64,000 nt of DNA from Arthrobacter sp. Soil762 (GTDB lineage Bacteria > Actinomycetota > Actinomycetes > Actinomycetales > Micrococcaceae): NCBI RefSeq assembly GCF_001428335.1, contig NZ_LMSG01000018.1:62001-126000 (forward strand). The letters are read 5' to 3'. Of this stretch, positions 44,340-55,261 are shown in pieces. The position numbers and the translations under genes were made by a program. The notes under the pieces are model-generated. The model was not told the origin of the DNA and searched no databases. It saw nothing but the letters and a program-made list of their open reading frames with translations. The first letter of the stretch is position 1. The number at the start of each line of letters is the position of its first letter.

Positions 44340-45368
44340 ATGTACACCATGACGACTCCCGTAGTGCAGGCCCCGCGCGGCCCGGTGACCCGCAAGGACG
44401 TTGCCCGGTACGCGGGCGTCAGCACCGCCGTCGTCAGCTATGTAGTTAACGGCGGGCCCAAGAAAGTGGCTCCGGCCACGGAAGCGAAAGTCCAGGACGC
44501 CATCCGACGGCTGGGGTACCGTCCGAACGCTGCCGCGCGGGCCCTGAAACTCGGGTCGAGCGAAACCATAGGGCTGGTCATCCCGGACAACAGCAACCCT
44601 TTCTTCTCGCTCCTGGCACACGCTGTCGAAGATGCTGCCGCCGAACTGGGCTACGCCCTGCTGCTTACCAACTCGGATGGAAACCTCGCGAAGGAACTCC
44701 GGAACGTGCGCAACCTTGCGGCACGCCAGGTTGACGGCGTCATACTTTCCAGTGTTTTGATGGAACCGGGCCTGACGGACCTCGAATCGGCGGAGATACC
44801 TGTTGTTCTCCTGAACCACAGTGCCGATGCGCCCGGATTCAACAGCGTGGGCGTGGATCTGGTGGCGGGCGCAAAATCGGCCGTTGAACACTTGATCGGC
44901 CACGGACACACCAGTATCGCCCTCGCAATGGGTACAAACACCGGCAACTATTATGACGGCCGTGAAGAGGGCTGGCTGCAGGCTCTGGCCGGGGCAGGCC
45001 TGCCTGAAGGCCCCATTGTCCGTACCGCCTTCACCCGGGAAGGCGGCTACGCCGCAGGAAAACGCCTCCTGGCTTCCGCAAACCGCCCGACGGCCATTTT
45101 TGCCACCTCTGACCTGCAGGCGGTCGGTATCCTCCGGGCACTCCATGAGGCGGGTGTCTCCGTGCCCGGAGACATTGCGCTGGCCTCGTTCGACGGCTCA
45201 GCTGAAGCGGAGTACAGCTGGCCTCCCCTTACAACAGTGAAACAGCCGGCAAAGGCGATGGCGGACGCCGCTGTCAGCGCCCTCATCGGCGCCCATCGCG
45301 GCCACGAATCGGAACATCTCATCTTTCCTGCCGAGTTGCAGATCCGGCAGTCCTGCGGCTGCCCCTAG
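44340..45368 (+). CDS. LacI-family transcriptional regulator
   Basis: The 342-residue protein has the LacI headpiece RKDVARYAGVSTAVVSYVVNGGPKKVAPATEAKVQDAIRRLGYRPNAAARAL and a periplasmic-binding-type core (IGLVIPDNSNPFFSLLAHAVEDAAAELGYALLLTNSDGN). The ending ASFDGSAEAEYSWPPLTTVKQPAKAMADAAVSALI is the usual ligand side. It most likely controls the divergent importer and its own unit through the two operators at 42964 and 43042. Two ATGs (44340 and 44349) are possible. The last 4 bp overlap the convergent DeoR gene. Confidence 0.93.
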   Translation: MYTMTTPVVQAPRGPVTRKDVARYAGVSTAVVSYVVNGGPKKVAPATEAKVQDAIRRLGYRPNAAARALKLGSSETIGLVIPDNSNPFFSLLAHAVEDAAAELGYALLLTNSDGNLAKELRNVRNLAARQVDGVILSSVLMEPGLTDLESAEIPVVLLNHSADAPGFNSVGVDLVAGAKSAVEHLIGHGHTSIALAMGTNTGNYYDGREEGWLQALAGAGLPEGPIVRTAFTREGGYAAGKRLLASANRPTAIFATSDLQAVGILRALHEAGVSVPGDIALASFDGSAEAEYSWPPLTTVKQPAKAMADAAVSALIGAHRGHESEHLIFPAELQIRQSCGCP

Positions 45369-46153
45369 GCTGCAGCGAGCCGAAGCCTGCCAACTTTCTC
45401 CTTCAGGACACGTTGCGCCTCAGGACCCAGCCCGAAATCACTGATTACCTCGTCCACTTCGTCCAGTGACGCAATGGAACTGATGCCCAGCAGCCCCCAC
45501 TTGGTGTGATCGGCAAGGACCACGGTTTTCCGGGCGGCTGCGACGAACGCCCGGTCCGTCTCGGCCTCCAGGAGGTTGGGTGTGGTGAAGCCGGCGTCGG
45601 CGTCCATGCCGTGAACGCCCAGGAACAGCACGTCCAGGTGCAGCTGTTTGAGCGCTGCGGTGGCGATGGGGCCAACCAGGGCGTCCGACGGCGTGCGCTG
45701 GCCGCCGATCAGGATCACCGTGGAGCTGTAGCGGGCCGGGCCCGTTGCCGCAGCATGGTGGAACAGGTCAGCGATGCGCACCGAGTTGGTGACCACCGTG
45801 ATCTGCGGGCCATTGACCAGTTCCTTGGCGAGCGCCCACGTTGTGGTCCCGGCGCTCAGCCCCACCGCCATCCCTTCCTGGACCAGTGCGGCCGCTTCAA
45901 TTGCAATGGCACGCTTCTCCGCTGTCAGCTGCGTGGACTTAAGTTCGAAGCCTGGCTCGTGGGTGCTGGCATCGCCGGGGAGCTTGGCGCCGCCGTGGAT
46001 ACGCTCCAGTTTGCCGCCCTCCTCCAGCAGCTCGATGTCCCGGCGGACCGTCATCAGCGAAACACCCAGTTGCTGGGCGAGGTCCGAGACGCGGACAACC
46101 CGTTCGCGCTGGACGGCGTCCACGATTGCCTGGTGGCGTGCTGCGGGGAGCAT
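45365..46153 (-). CDS. DeoR/GlpR-family transcriptional regulator
   Basis: The 262-residue protein starts with MLPAARHQAIVDAVQRERVVRVSDLAQQLGVSLMTVRRDIELLEEGGKLERIHGGA (DeoR helix-turn-helix). It has the DeoRC sugar-phosphate sensor with VGLSAGTTTWALAKEL (position of the phosphate loop), ITVVTNSVRIADL, and LGVHGMDADAGFTTPNLLEAETDRAFV. It follows the second sugar importer on the same strand and likely senses a phosphorylated sugar from it. ATG 46153 follows AAAGGAA; an upstream in-frame ATG at 46201 (after AAGGGG) would add 16 residues. Confidence 0.9.
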   Translation of the reverse strand: MLPAARHQAIVDAVQRERVVRVSDLAQQLGVSLMTVRRDIELLEEGGKLERIHGGAKLPGDASTHEPGFELKSTQLTAEKRAIAIEAAALVQEGMAVGLSAGTTTWALAKELVNGPQITVVTNSVRIADLFHHAAATGPARYSSTVILIGGQRTPSDALVGPIATAALKQLHLDVLFLGVHGMDADAGFTTPNLLEAETDRAFVAAARKTVVLADHTKWGLLGISSIASLDEVDEVISDFGLGPEAQRVLKEKVGRLRLAAA

Positions 46154-46207
46154 GTATTCCTTTCGGGCTGAGGCGGGTGTGAAATCCCCGTCACGTTCCA
46201 TGATGGT

Positions 46208-47122
46208 CTACCCCTTGCTTGAACCAAGAGTCAGCCCCGCAACAAACTGCCGCTGCAGGAGCACATAGATCACCAGCGTGGGAATGACAGTGATGACTGC
46301 GCCGGCGGCCAGGAGGTTGTAGTTGCTCAGGAATTCGCCCTGCAGGTTGTTGATGGCTGTGGTGATCGGAAGCCGGTTGCCGCTCTGGATGAAGATGAGG
46401 GGCCAGAAGTAGTCGTTGTAGATGAAGATGACCTGGAGCGTGCCGAGGGCGGCGAACGCCGGCCGGCAGAGCGGCATGATGATCTCCCGGTACTGCCGCC
46501 AGATGCCGGCCCCGTCCACCAGGGCAGCCTCGGTCAGGTCCGCGGAGAGCGCCTTCATGTAGTTGGACAGCACAAAGGTGCAGAAACCCATCTGGAAGGC
46601 GGTATTGACCGCGATCACAATGATGTAGGTGTTCAGCATGTTTCCGGAATCGCTGAATGAGTACGGCACTTCGAAGTGCTTTGCCATCTCGAAGAGCGGA
46701 GCGGCGAGGACCTGCGGGGGAAGCAGGTTGCCGGCGGTGAACATGATGAGCAGCGTGATGTTGAACTTCCAGTTCACCCGGCTGACGGCGAAGGCCATGA
46801 GGGAGGCAAGGAACAGGGTCAGCAGCACGGCCGGGACGGTGATGATGACCGAGTTCCAGAAGTACGTGGAAAACCCTCCCTGGGTCCAGGCCTGGGCGAA
46901 GTTGTCGAAGTTGAAGTCGCCGGCGAAGCTGAAATAGCCGTACTGGTTTGTCGAGTCCACCGGACGGAGTGCGGTGAAAAGAGACCAACCCAGCGGGATC
47001 AGCCACATCACCGCCATAACGGCCAGGAAGATGTGGGTCCCGTAGTGGCGCTTCGGCCTGCTGCCGGAGCGGGGCGCCGCTGCGGCGGGAGTGCGGCCGG
47101 TGCGGGCTGTGGTGGTGCTCAT
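46208..47122 (-). CDS. Carbohydrate ABC transporter permease (MalG type)
   Basis: The 304-residue protein has six membrane helices and a MalG-type pattern: HIFLAVMAVMWLIPLGWSLFTALRP, VPYSFSDSGNMLNTYIIVIAVNTAFQMGFCTFVLSNYMKAL, and an EAA loop LTEAALVDGAGIWRQYREIIMPLCRPA. It pairs with the upstream permease, whose stop it overlaps by 4 bp. The last gene of the importer operon, DeoR, follows at 54 bp from its stop. Confidence 0.92.
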   Translation of the reverse strand: MSTTTARTGRTPAAAAPRSGSRPKRHYGTHIFLAVMAVMWLIPLGWSLFTALRPVDSTNQYGYFSFAGDFNFDNFAQAWTQGGFSTYFWNSVIITVPAVLLTLFLASLMAFAVSRVNWKFNITLLIMFTAGNLLPPQVLAAPLFEMAKHFEVPYSFSDSGNMLNTYIIVIAVNTAFQMGFCTFVLSNYMKALSADLTEAALVDGAGIWRQYREIIMPLCRPAFAALGTLQVIFIYNDYFWPLIFIQSGNRLPITTAINNLQGEFLSNYNLLAAGAVITVIPTLVIYVLLQRQFVAGLTLGSSKG

Positions 47123-48090
47123 GCTTTGTTCTCCTTGCCGAAGGTGCGGCTGAGGTAGAAGACGATGGGAACAAGGGAGATGACCAGCAGCACCACTGCC
47201 AGCGCCGAGCCGACGCCGATCACCTGACCTTCGCCCACGAGGTTCTGGATCACCAGGGCGCTGAGCATTTCCAGGCCGTTGGTTCCGCGGTTGATGACGT
47301 AAACCACGTCAAAGGCGCGCAGCGATTCGATGATGGTGATCACCACGATGACGATGTTGATGGGGCGCATGGCCGGGAACACCACGCGGAAGAAGGTCTG
47401 CACGGCGTTGGCTCCGTCGATGGCGGCGGCTTCCTTCAGGGTCGGGTCCACGCCCTTCAGCCCGGCCAGGTATAGGAGCATCACGTAGCCGGCATGCCGC
47501 CAGGTCGCTGCAACCAGGGCGGCCCAGATGTTCACGGAGGAGTCCCCGAACCAGTCAACGGCCTGCGGTGTCCCCGCTGTGCCCAGGAGGAAGTTCAGGA
47601 GGCCGTTGTCACGCTGGTAAAACAGCTGCCAGATGATGCCGATCAGGGCGAGCGACAGCATCACGGGTGCGAAGAAAATGCTCTGGTAAATCCTGCTGCC
47701 GCGGATGTTCTGGTCCAGAAGTACGGCAAGCAACAGCCCCAGCGGCGTGGCAATCAGTGCCAGGAACAGGAGCCACAGCATGTTGTGCTGCACTGCTGGC
47801 CAGAACGGCGGGTAGTCCTGGGAGATGAACTGGTAGTTGTCCGTACCCGCCGGGCGGATGTTGCCCAGGTCCAGGCCGTTCCACCGCGTGAAGCTGAGCC
47901 CCACGGACATCAGCGTCGGCAGCCACACGAGGGTCAGTTCGATCAGGGTGGGGATGCCCACCATCAGCGACAGGACGAGCTTGTCCCGTCCGGACAGGCG
48001 GCGGACCCGCCCCCCTTTTGCCCGGCGGATACGGCCGTTGCCGGGTTCCCGCGCCTCCGGCGGTATCAGTTCTTGTGCAGTGCTGCTCAT
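47119..48090 (-). CDS. Carbohydrate ABC transporter permease (MalF type)
   Basis: The 323-residue protein has a basic N-terminal tail and six membrane helices (LVLSLMVGIPTLIELTLVWLPTLMSVGLSF; LWLLFLALIATPLGLLLAVLLDQN; EAAAIDGANAVQTFFRVVFPAMRP as the EAA loop). It is the MalF-type partner. GAGGAAG precedes ATG 48090, which decides against an upstream start at 48168. It overlaps the following permease by 4 bp. Confidence 0.92.
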   Translation of the reverse strand: MSSTAQELIPPEAREPGNGRIRRAKGGRVRRLSGRDKLVLSLMVGIPTLIELTLVWLPTLMSVGLSFTRWNGLDLGNIRPAGTDNYQFISQDYPPFWPAVQHNMLWLLFLALIATPLGLLLAVLLDQNIRGSRIYQSIFFAPVMLSLALIGIIWQLFYQRDNGLLNFLLGTAGTPQAVDWFGDSSVNIWAALVAATWRHAGYVMLLYLAGLKGVDPTLKEAAAIDGANAVQTFFRVVFPAMRPINIVIVVITIIESLRAFDVVYVINRGTNGLEMLSALVIQNLVGEGQVIGVGSALAVVLLVISLVPIVFYLSRTFGKENKA

Positions 48091-48220
48091 GGAAGTCTTC
48101 CTCTTTGGGTGGGGACGCAGGAAGGGAACGACGGCGGGAGCCTGCGCCGCCGTCGTCGTTCCCTCCATGGCTGGTCGCCTTGGAAACGGCGCTGACAGGG
48201 CTGGAAGTGCGGCCCTGGAT

Positions 48221-49531
48221 TTACTGCGCGGCGTAGAGCGTTTTGGCCTGGGCCTCGAGGTTTTTGACGTCTATTTTGCCGTCCTTGATGAAGCTCTGCA
48301 GGGCCGGGATCATCACGTTATTGGCCATGGCGGGCAGGGCGTCCCGGTCGAAGAACTGGCTGATGTACTTCGCGTCCGCGATGGTGTCCGCACATTTCTT
48401 GTTGAGCGGGCTGAACTTGGACGTGTCCGTGCCCTTGGCGGTGGCGATGTTGGACGCATCCACGGCGGCGTAGGCGTCCTGGGCATCGGCGGTGCCGAGG
48501 AACGCCATGAAGTCGCGTGCCGCCTTGTTGTCCCCGCCCTTTTTGGACAGCAGGAGGCCGTCAATGGGGGCTTCGACGGCGTCGCGGCCTTCCATGGCGA
48601 TTTCCGGAAAGGCGAAGAAATCGATGTCCGCCAGCACCGCCGGGTCGGTGAATTGCTGGGTGACGAAGGAACCCAGCAGGTACATGCCGGTCTTCTTGGC
48701 TTCCAGCGCCTTGGCGGCGTCCTGCCAGGTCTGGCCGAGGGCTGCCGGATCCTGGAAGGGAAGGAGCGCCGCCCAGGTGTCGAAGACCGCGCTGACCTTT
48801 TGCTGGTCCCAGGATTCCTTGTGCGCGCACAGGTCCACATGGAACTGATAGCCGTTGAGCCGCATGTTCATGTAGTCGAACGTGCCCATGGCCGGCCAGC
48901 CGTCCTTGTCGGCGAAGCCGATGGGAATGATGCCATCTGCCTTCATCTTCGTGGCGAGGGCTTTGAGGGCGTCAAAGGTCTCCGGCACCTGGTACCCCTT
49001 TTCGGCCCAGAGGCTCTTCCGGTAGAAGAACCCCCACGGGTAGTTGTAGTTGGGTACGAAGTACATCTTGCCGTCCGGTCCGGTGGAGGCTTTCTTCAGC
49101 GCATCGGAGTAGTTGCCGCCGATGGTTTCCCAGACGTCATCGATGGGCGCAAGGAGCCCTTTGCCTGCGTAGTACTGCATGCGGTATCCGGCGAACCAGG
49201 TGAACGTATCGTCCGGGGAGCCCTGCAGGTAGGAGTTGATCTTGTTCTGGAAATCATTGTGGGGCACCACGTTCGTGGTGACCTTCTTGCCGGTCTTGGC
49301 CGTGAAGGCGTCGGTGACAGCCTGGTACGCCCGCTTGGGGACGTCATCGGAGGACCCGGAACCGAAGGTAAGGCCGGAGGAGTCGGAACCCGTGGCGGAT
49401 GGCGTACTTCCGCCCGTGCAGGCTGCGAGCAGGGGAATGCCGGCCAGGCCTGCTGCGCCTATGCCAACGGTCTTGAGGATGCTTCGCCTGCTGGGAAAAG
49501 CAGTTGCAGACGCATCAAACTGTGAAGCCAT
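48221..49531 (-). CDS. Sugar ABC transporter solute-binding protein with Tat-like lipoprotein signal
   Basis: The 436-residue protein begins with a SRRSILKTVGIGAAGLAG Tat-like motif and the lipobox LLAAC. The mature part is a carbohydrate-binding lobe pair (AYQAVTDAFTAKTGKKVTTNVVPHNDFQNKINSYLQGSPDDTFTWFAGYRMQYYAGKGLLAPIDDVW). It is the first gene of the second importer operon. ATG 49531 is preceded by GGGAGAG. The substrate is unknown; no hydrolase is in the operon. A good Crp site lies 27 bp upstream of its start. Confidence 0.9.
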   Translation of the reverse strand: MASQFDASATAFPSRRSILKTVGIGAAGLAGIPLLAACTGGSTPSATGSDSSGLTFGSGSSDDVPKRAYQAVTDAFTAKTGKKVTTNVVPHNDFQNKINSYLQGSPDDTFTWFAGYRMQYYAGKGLLAPIDDVWETIGGNYSDALKKASTGPDGKMYFVPNYNYPWGFFYRKSLWAEKGYQVPETFDALKALATKMKADGIIPIGFADKDGWPAMGTFDYMNMRLNGYQFHVDLCAHKESWDQQKVSAVFDTWAALLPFQDPAALGQTWQDAAKALEAKKTGMYLLGSFVTQQFTDPAVLADIDFFAFPEIAMEGRDAVEAPIDGLLLSKKGGDNKAARDFMAFLGTADAQDAYAAVDASNIATAKGTDTSKFSPLNKKCADTIADAKYISQFFDRDALPAMANNVMIPALQSFIKDGKIDVKNLEAQAKTLYAAQ

Positions 49532-49557
49532 GTTCTCTCCCTTGAAAAATAGCCGCA

Positions 49558-49573
49558 TGTGAGACACCTCACA
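49558..49573. promoter_or_regulatory. Perfect Crp/GlxR site upstream of second sugar importer
   Basis: TGTGA-GACACC-TCACA is an exact TGTGA-N6-TCACA palindrome, and the flanks extend it to ATGTGAG-ACAC-CTCACAT. It is just upstream of the solute-binding gene. The Crp gene at 34610 encodes the protein expected to bind it. Confidence 0.7.
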
Positions 49574-49666
49574 TTGCATCTGACTATAAACGTTCAAAAC
49601 AGAACATGGAAGAACGGCAAATAACATTCTTGGTGTTGATTTTTTGAATCGTCCCAAACAGCGAGC

Positions 49667-49704
49667 GGCCCCGATTCTCCCGTGGGGACGGGAGAATCGG
49701 GGCC
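49667..49704. terminator. Perfect 16-bp hairpin behind acs
   Basis: The arms 49667-49682 and 49689-49704 (GGCCCCGATTCTCCCG and its complement) enclose a 6-base loop. It follows the acs stop on the minus strand and would isolate acs from the importer promoter; there is no clear T-run. Confidence 0.7.
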
Positions 49705-49739
49705 ACTCGATGGCGCCGGGCCGGGTTGTGAGGCAGCTG

Positions 49740-51749
<2,010 letters not shown>

Positions 51750-51897
51750 GGTGAACCTCATCATTCATCGGTCTTTTCAGCGGCTGCCGTCGCCCGGCCG
51801 TGCTCCGCCGCTTTGCGCGGCATCGGGCAGCGGCCGATCACGGACATTCCGCAAAGAGCTGTTCCGGAATCAAGCCTAATACGCGCCGGGGCTGCGA

Positions 51898-51913
51898 TGT
51901 GTTCGCTGTCACA
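51898..51913. promoter_or_regulatory. Crp-like site upstream of acs
   Basis: TGTGT-TCGCTG-TCACA matches the Crp/GlxR palindrome in 9 of 10 positions, 149 bp before the acs start. The stretch 51750-52156 holds no gene that I can support. It contains this site and an inverted repeat GGGACGG-AA-CCGTCCC at 52115. Confidence 0.55.
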
Positions 51914-52114
51914 AAGGCGCCCGCGAACGGCATTTATTTAGCGGTGAGCGGTTTATGGACCCTGCGAACCGGCGTCCCGCCGCTGCGGATCAGCTAGTGA
52001 TCGGCCATGCGGTTGACTAGGCTGAGATTGAATTGTGACTTTCTACGGAGCTGTCGGATCCGGTGTATCACTGCCGGACCTGGCCGTTGCCGCCGTTTCG
52101 GACGGCACAGTTTT

Positions 52115-52130
52115 GGGACGGAACCGTCCC
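52115..52130. promoter_or_regulatory. Inverted repeat GGGACGG-AA-CCGTCCC before membrane protein gene
   Basis: A 7-bp-arm palindrome with a 2-base centre lies 27 bp before the membrane protein ATG, where a repressor site would block the promoter. The binding protein is unknown. Confidence 0.35.
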
Positions 52131-52156
52131 GGTGCCGCCACGCTAAGGAGTACAGA

Positions 52157-53425
52157 ATGAACCAGCAAAGCTTCGGCCAGAAATTTGGCCGCGCAACCGA
52201 GGCAGGGCCTGGCACCACACCGGGGGGCGGCTCAGCAAAGGGCGTGCAGAAGCCGGCCGGCGCCAAGCCGGGAACCACCAACCAGGCCGTGCTGGGTCCG
52301 TTCACACTGCGGGACCTGACGGTATTCGCCGCCACCCTCATTCTTCTGGTCGCCTCGCTGCTGCCCATCTTCTTCGGCCGGTTTAATCTCTGGAATGCAG
52401 GCAGCCTGTTCTTCCTGGGCCTCGGCATTGTGCTGCCGCTGATTGTCACGGCACTCTTTGTTGCCCGCCGGCTCGCTCCCGCCACGAAGGTCCGCATCGG
52501 GTCGCTGTCCGTTGACCAGTTCGGGTCTGTGGTGGCTTCCTTTGCACTGGCGTTCTTCTTCGTTTCCACGGCCGCGGCTTTTGTGCCCAGCCTGTTGGTG
52601 GGCCTGGTGGGTTCCGTCGTGTTGTTCGCGGGCACCGTGCTGAGCCGCTTCATCCCGTACTTCGCCGGCGACTTCCTGGGGCGCGACGAAACCCCGGCCC
52701 ACGTGATGGCGCGCGACTCGGCTGTCCCGCTGCCCAAGCCGCACACGCCCAAGGAACCCAAGCCTGCGGCCGCGCCCGTTCCGGAAGCTTCCGCGCCTAC
52801 CGCCACACCTGCAGCCACTTCTGCGCATGCTGCCGCCCCCGCCGCTTCGGCTGCGTCAGCGGCCGTCTCATCCGCCCCGGAGGTCAACGAGTGGACCGCT
52901 GGCGGCGACCCGAGCCCCGCAACCCAGGCGGCCGACGTCGTGCCTTCCCCGTCAGCGGTGGGCACCTCTGCGGCGCCCGCCGTTGCGGAGACTTCTGCGG
53001 GTGACATCCCGACGGCGGCTGCTGCTGCCCCTGCGCCGGCCGCTACGGCGTCCGCCGCCGCTGCCCCTGAAGCGGCAACCCACGACGCCGGCACAGGCGT
53101 CGCTGCCCCGGCTCGCCAGTCTGCCGCGGAACCTGCAGCGACGGCCGTGCATCAGCAGGTGCGCCGCGTGGAGCCCATCGGCGCCACCGTGGATCCGGCA
53201 TCCAGGCCGGAAGAATCGTACGAAGAGCCGGCGCATGAGGCGTTCTGGTTTGCCGTGGCACAGCACCGGACCGCGGTGGACCCCCAGACCGGAGCTCCCG
53301 CCTTTGTGATTGAACCGGGCGGCTGGGTGCTCGCACTGGAAGACCGGGGCCACGAATTCCTGGTCCAGCACACCGACGGACGAGTGGGCGTGCTGCGCGA
53401 CCTCAGCAACATCGAGCGCGGCTAG
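52157..53425 (+). CDS. Four-helix membrane protein with long Ala/Pro linker and C-terminal domain
   Basis: The 422-residue protein begins with a Gly/Pro-rich stretch, then four membrane helices (about residues 50-175). A low-complexity Ala/Pro/Thr linker of about 160 residues follows, and then a compact C-terminal domain of 60 residues ([55 protein letters not shown]). ATG 52157 follows AAGGAG at 6 bases. It may place an SH3-like sensor or binding domain at the inside of the membrane, by inference. The family is not recognised. It is followed by nth at 8 bp. Confidence 0.8.
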   Translation: MNQQSFGQKFGRATEAGPGTTPGGGSAKGVQKPAGAKPGTTNQAVLGPFTLRDLTVFAATLILLVASLLPIFFGRFNLWNAGSLFFLGLGIVLPLIVTALFVARRLAPATKVRIGSLSVDQFGSVVASFALAFFFVSTAAAFVPSLLVGLVGSVVLFAGTVLSRFIPYFAGDFLGRDETPAHVMARDSAVPLPKPHTPKEPKPAAAPVPEASAPTATPAATSAHAAAPAASAASAAVSSAPEVNEWTAGGDPSPATQAADVVPSPSAVGTSAAPAVAETSAGDIPTAAAAAPAPAATASAAAAPEAATHDAGTGVAAPARQSAAEPAATAVHQQVRRVEPIGATVDPASRPEESYEEPAHEAFWFAVAQHRTAVDPQTGAPAFVIEPGGWVLALEDRGHEFLVQHTDGRVGVLRDLSNIERG

Positions 53426-53433
53426 CCGGCCCC

Positions 53434-54258
53434 GTGGCCACGTCCCGTAGACCCGGATCCGGCCCGGCCACAACAGCCCCGGAGTCTTTGCTGGCGTTGA
53501 AGCGCCGGGCGCGGCGGATCAACAAGGCCCTGGCGGAGAAGTATCCCTATGCCCACGCGGAGCTGGATTTCCGGAACCCGTTTGAACTGGTCGTGGCCAC
53601 CGTCCTGTCGGCCCAGACCACCGATGTGCTGGTCAACCAGGTCACCAAGATCCTGTTCGCGCGGTACCCGGACGCCCGGGCCATGTCAGAGGCCGATCCC
53701 GCCGAGCTGGAAGCGATCCTGCAGCCCACCGGCTTTTTCCGGGCCAAAACGAAGAGCGTGCTGGCCCTGAGCACCCGCCTGGTGGACGAGTACGACGGCG
53801 TGGTCCCCGGCCGTCTGGAAGACCTGGTGACGCTGCCGGGAGTGGGGCGTAAGACTGCCAACGTGGTGCTCGGCAATGCCTTCGGCGTCCCGGGGATCAC
53901 TGTGGATACCCACTTCGGCCGGCTCGCACGGCGCTTCGGCTGGACCACGTCCGAGGACCCGGTGCAAGTCGAATTCGACGTCGCTGAGCTGTTTGAGCCC
54001 AAGGACTGGACCATGCTCTCGCACCGTGTGGTGTTCCACGGGCGGCGGGTGTGCCACTCACGGAAGCCAGCCTGCGGCGCGTGTCCGGTAGCGGACTGGT
54101 GCCCCAGCTATGGGTTGGGCGAGACTGACCCCGTCAAAGCTGCCAAACTGCTTAAATACGAGTTGGCGCCCGGGAGCGAGAGCCTCCTGGAACGGTTGCT
54201 GGCCGAGACGCACCGCGCCGCTGAAATCCGGATGGAATCGCAGAGGCGGGTCCCGTGA
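53434..54258 (+). CDS. nth: Endonuclease III
   Basis: The 274-residue protein has the helix-hairpin-helix [13 protein letters not shown] with the catalytic Lys, the Asp in VDTHFGR, and an iron-sulfur cluster motif of [17 protein letters not shown]. It removes oxidised pyrimidines and cuts abasic sites. The N-terminus has about 30 extra residues before the core. The CoA-type NUDIX gene starts in its stop (GTGA). Confidence 0.95.
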   Translation: MATSRRPGSGPATTAPESLLALKRRARRINKALAEKYPYAHAELDFRNPFELVVATVLSAQTTDVLVNQVTKILFARYPDARAMSEADPAELEAILQPTGFFRAKTKSVLALSTRLVDEYDGVVPGRLEDLVTLPGVGRKTANVVLGNAFGVPGITVDTHFGRLARRFGWTTSEDPVQVEFDVAELFEPKDWTMLSHRVVFHGRRVCHSRKPACGACPVADWCPSYGLGETDPVKAAKLLKYELAPGSESLLERLLAETHRAAEIRMESQRRVP

Positions 54259-54932
54259 GCGCGCGCCAGGACCTGATCGACCTGGTGCGCAGATCGGACA
54301 GCGGCGACGTCACCGCGCCGAACACTGCCTGGGCGGCACTGACCGTGGATGAAACCATAGCCCGCAAGGCGGCAGTCCTGATGCTTTTCGGTGTGCTGGA
54401 CGACGTTCCCGCGGCCTCCGGCAAACCCCTGGCCGCGGCAGATCTTGATGTCCTGCTGCTGGAACGCGCGCACACCCTGGATTCCCACCCCGGCCAGGTC
54501 GCCTTTCCCGGCGGTTCCATCGACGGGGACGAAACCCCGGTTGCCGCAGCCCTGCGGGAAGCCGAGGAGGAGACCGGACTGGACTCCGCCGGTGTGGAGG
54601 TCCTGGGCGTGCTGCAGGAGCTTGGGCTGGCCCGCAGCAACTTCCTGGTGACGCCGGTGCTCGGATGGTGGGCGTCGCCGTCGCCGGTGCACGTGGTGGA
54701 CTACGCCGAATCTGCCCAGGTTTTCCGGATCCCCGTACGGGACCTGCTGGACCCGGCCAACCGGGTGACCGCCACGGTCAGCCGCGATGGCAGGACCTTC
54801 AGCAGCCCTGCTTTCGCCGTCAGTGGCGTGCTGGTCTGGGGCTTCACCGGGATCATTCTGGATGGCCTCTTTGACCAGTTGGGCTGGGCCGTGCCGTGGG
54901 ACCGGACCCGGCTCCACGAGGTGGTCTTCTAG
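54255..54932 (+). CDS. NUDIX-family CoA pyrophosphatase-like protein
   Basis: The 225-residue protein has the NUDIX box [26 protein letters not shown] with the preceding [11 protein letters not shown], which is characteristic of NUDT7/YeaB-type CoA diphosphatases. It probably cleaves CoA derivatives. The GTG start overlaps nth, and its end overlaps the convergent YegP-like gene by 4 bp. Confidence 0.87.
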   Translation: MSARQDLIDLVRRSDSGDVTAPNTAWAALTVDETIARKAAVLMLFGVLDDVPAASGKPLAAADLDVLLLERAHTLDSHPGQVAFPGGSIDGDETPVAAALREAEEETGLDSAGVEVLGVLQELGLARSNFLVTPVLGWWASPSPVHVVDYAESAQVFRIPVRDLLDPANRVTATVSRDGRTFSSPAFAVSGVLVWGFTGIILDGLFDQLGWAVPWDRTRLHEVVF

Positions 54933-55126
54933 CTCGGCTGTGGCATATGCCGAAGGTCAACAACAATGCCGGTGGCTGCGTTTTCACGCAGGGCAATGAT
55001 GCCGTCCTTCAAGGCACCGAGATGCTTGAAGTCGGGCGAAACCGCCACGGTGTTTCCGTTTGAGTCGGTAAGCCTGAGCCGATAGCACCCGTCACTTACC
55101 CGATGTATTTCAAACCTGCCCGCCAT
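54929..55126 (-). CDS. YegP/DUF1508-like small protein
   Basis: The 65-residue protein begins MAGRFEIHRVSDGCYRLRLTDSNGNTVAVS and continues LGALKDGIIALRENAATGIVVDLRH. It has the same opening as the protein at 17352, so it is a single-unit YegP-like paralogue. GGGAGG lies 9 to 10 bases before ATG 55126; a longer in-frame start at 55231 is less likely. An inverted repeat (ATGGTC-N10-GACCAT, 55202-55223) lies upstream. The function is unknown. Confidence 0.75.
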   Translation of the reverse strand: MAGRFEIHRVSDGCYRLRLTDSNGNTVAVSPDFKHLGALKDGIIALRENAATGIVVDLRHMPQPS

Positions 55127-55261
55127 AGGCCGGACCTCCCCTGATATGCGTCTTTGCATGAATAGCTGGACCGTCTGCTTCAGTCCTGCACTGATGTAAC
55201 CATGGTCACAGCGGTTCGACCATCTACTCACGGGTAGGTTTCTTCCGGCTAACCGAATTTG

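Noticed and set aside
49590..49608. GTTC-N6-GAAC as a DeoR-type operator
   Set aside because: The arms are only 4 bp, and the motif is too short to separate from chance.
52740..53160. Repetitive GC-rich stretch, possible mobile element or repeat array
   Set aside because: It is the coding sequence of the Ala/Pro linker in one intact gene.
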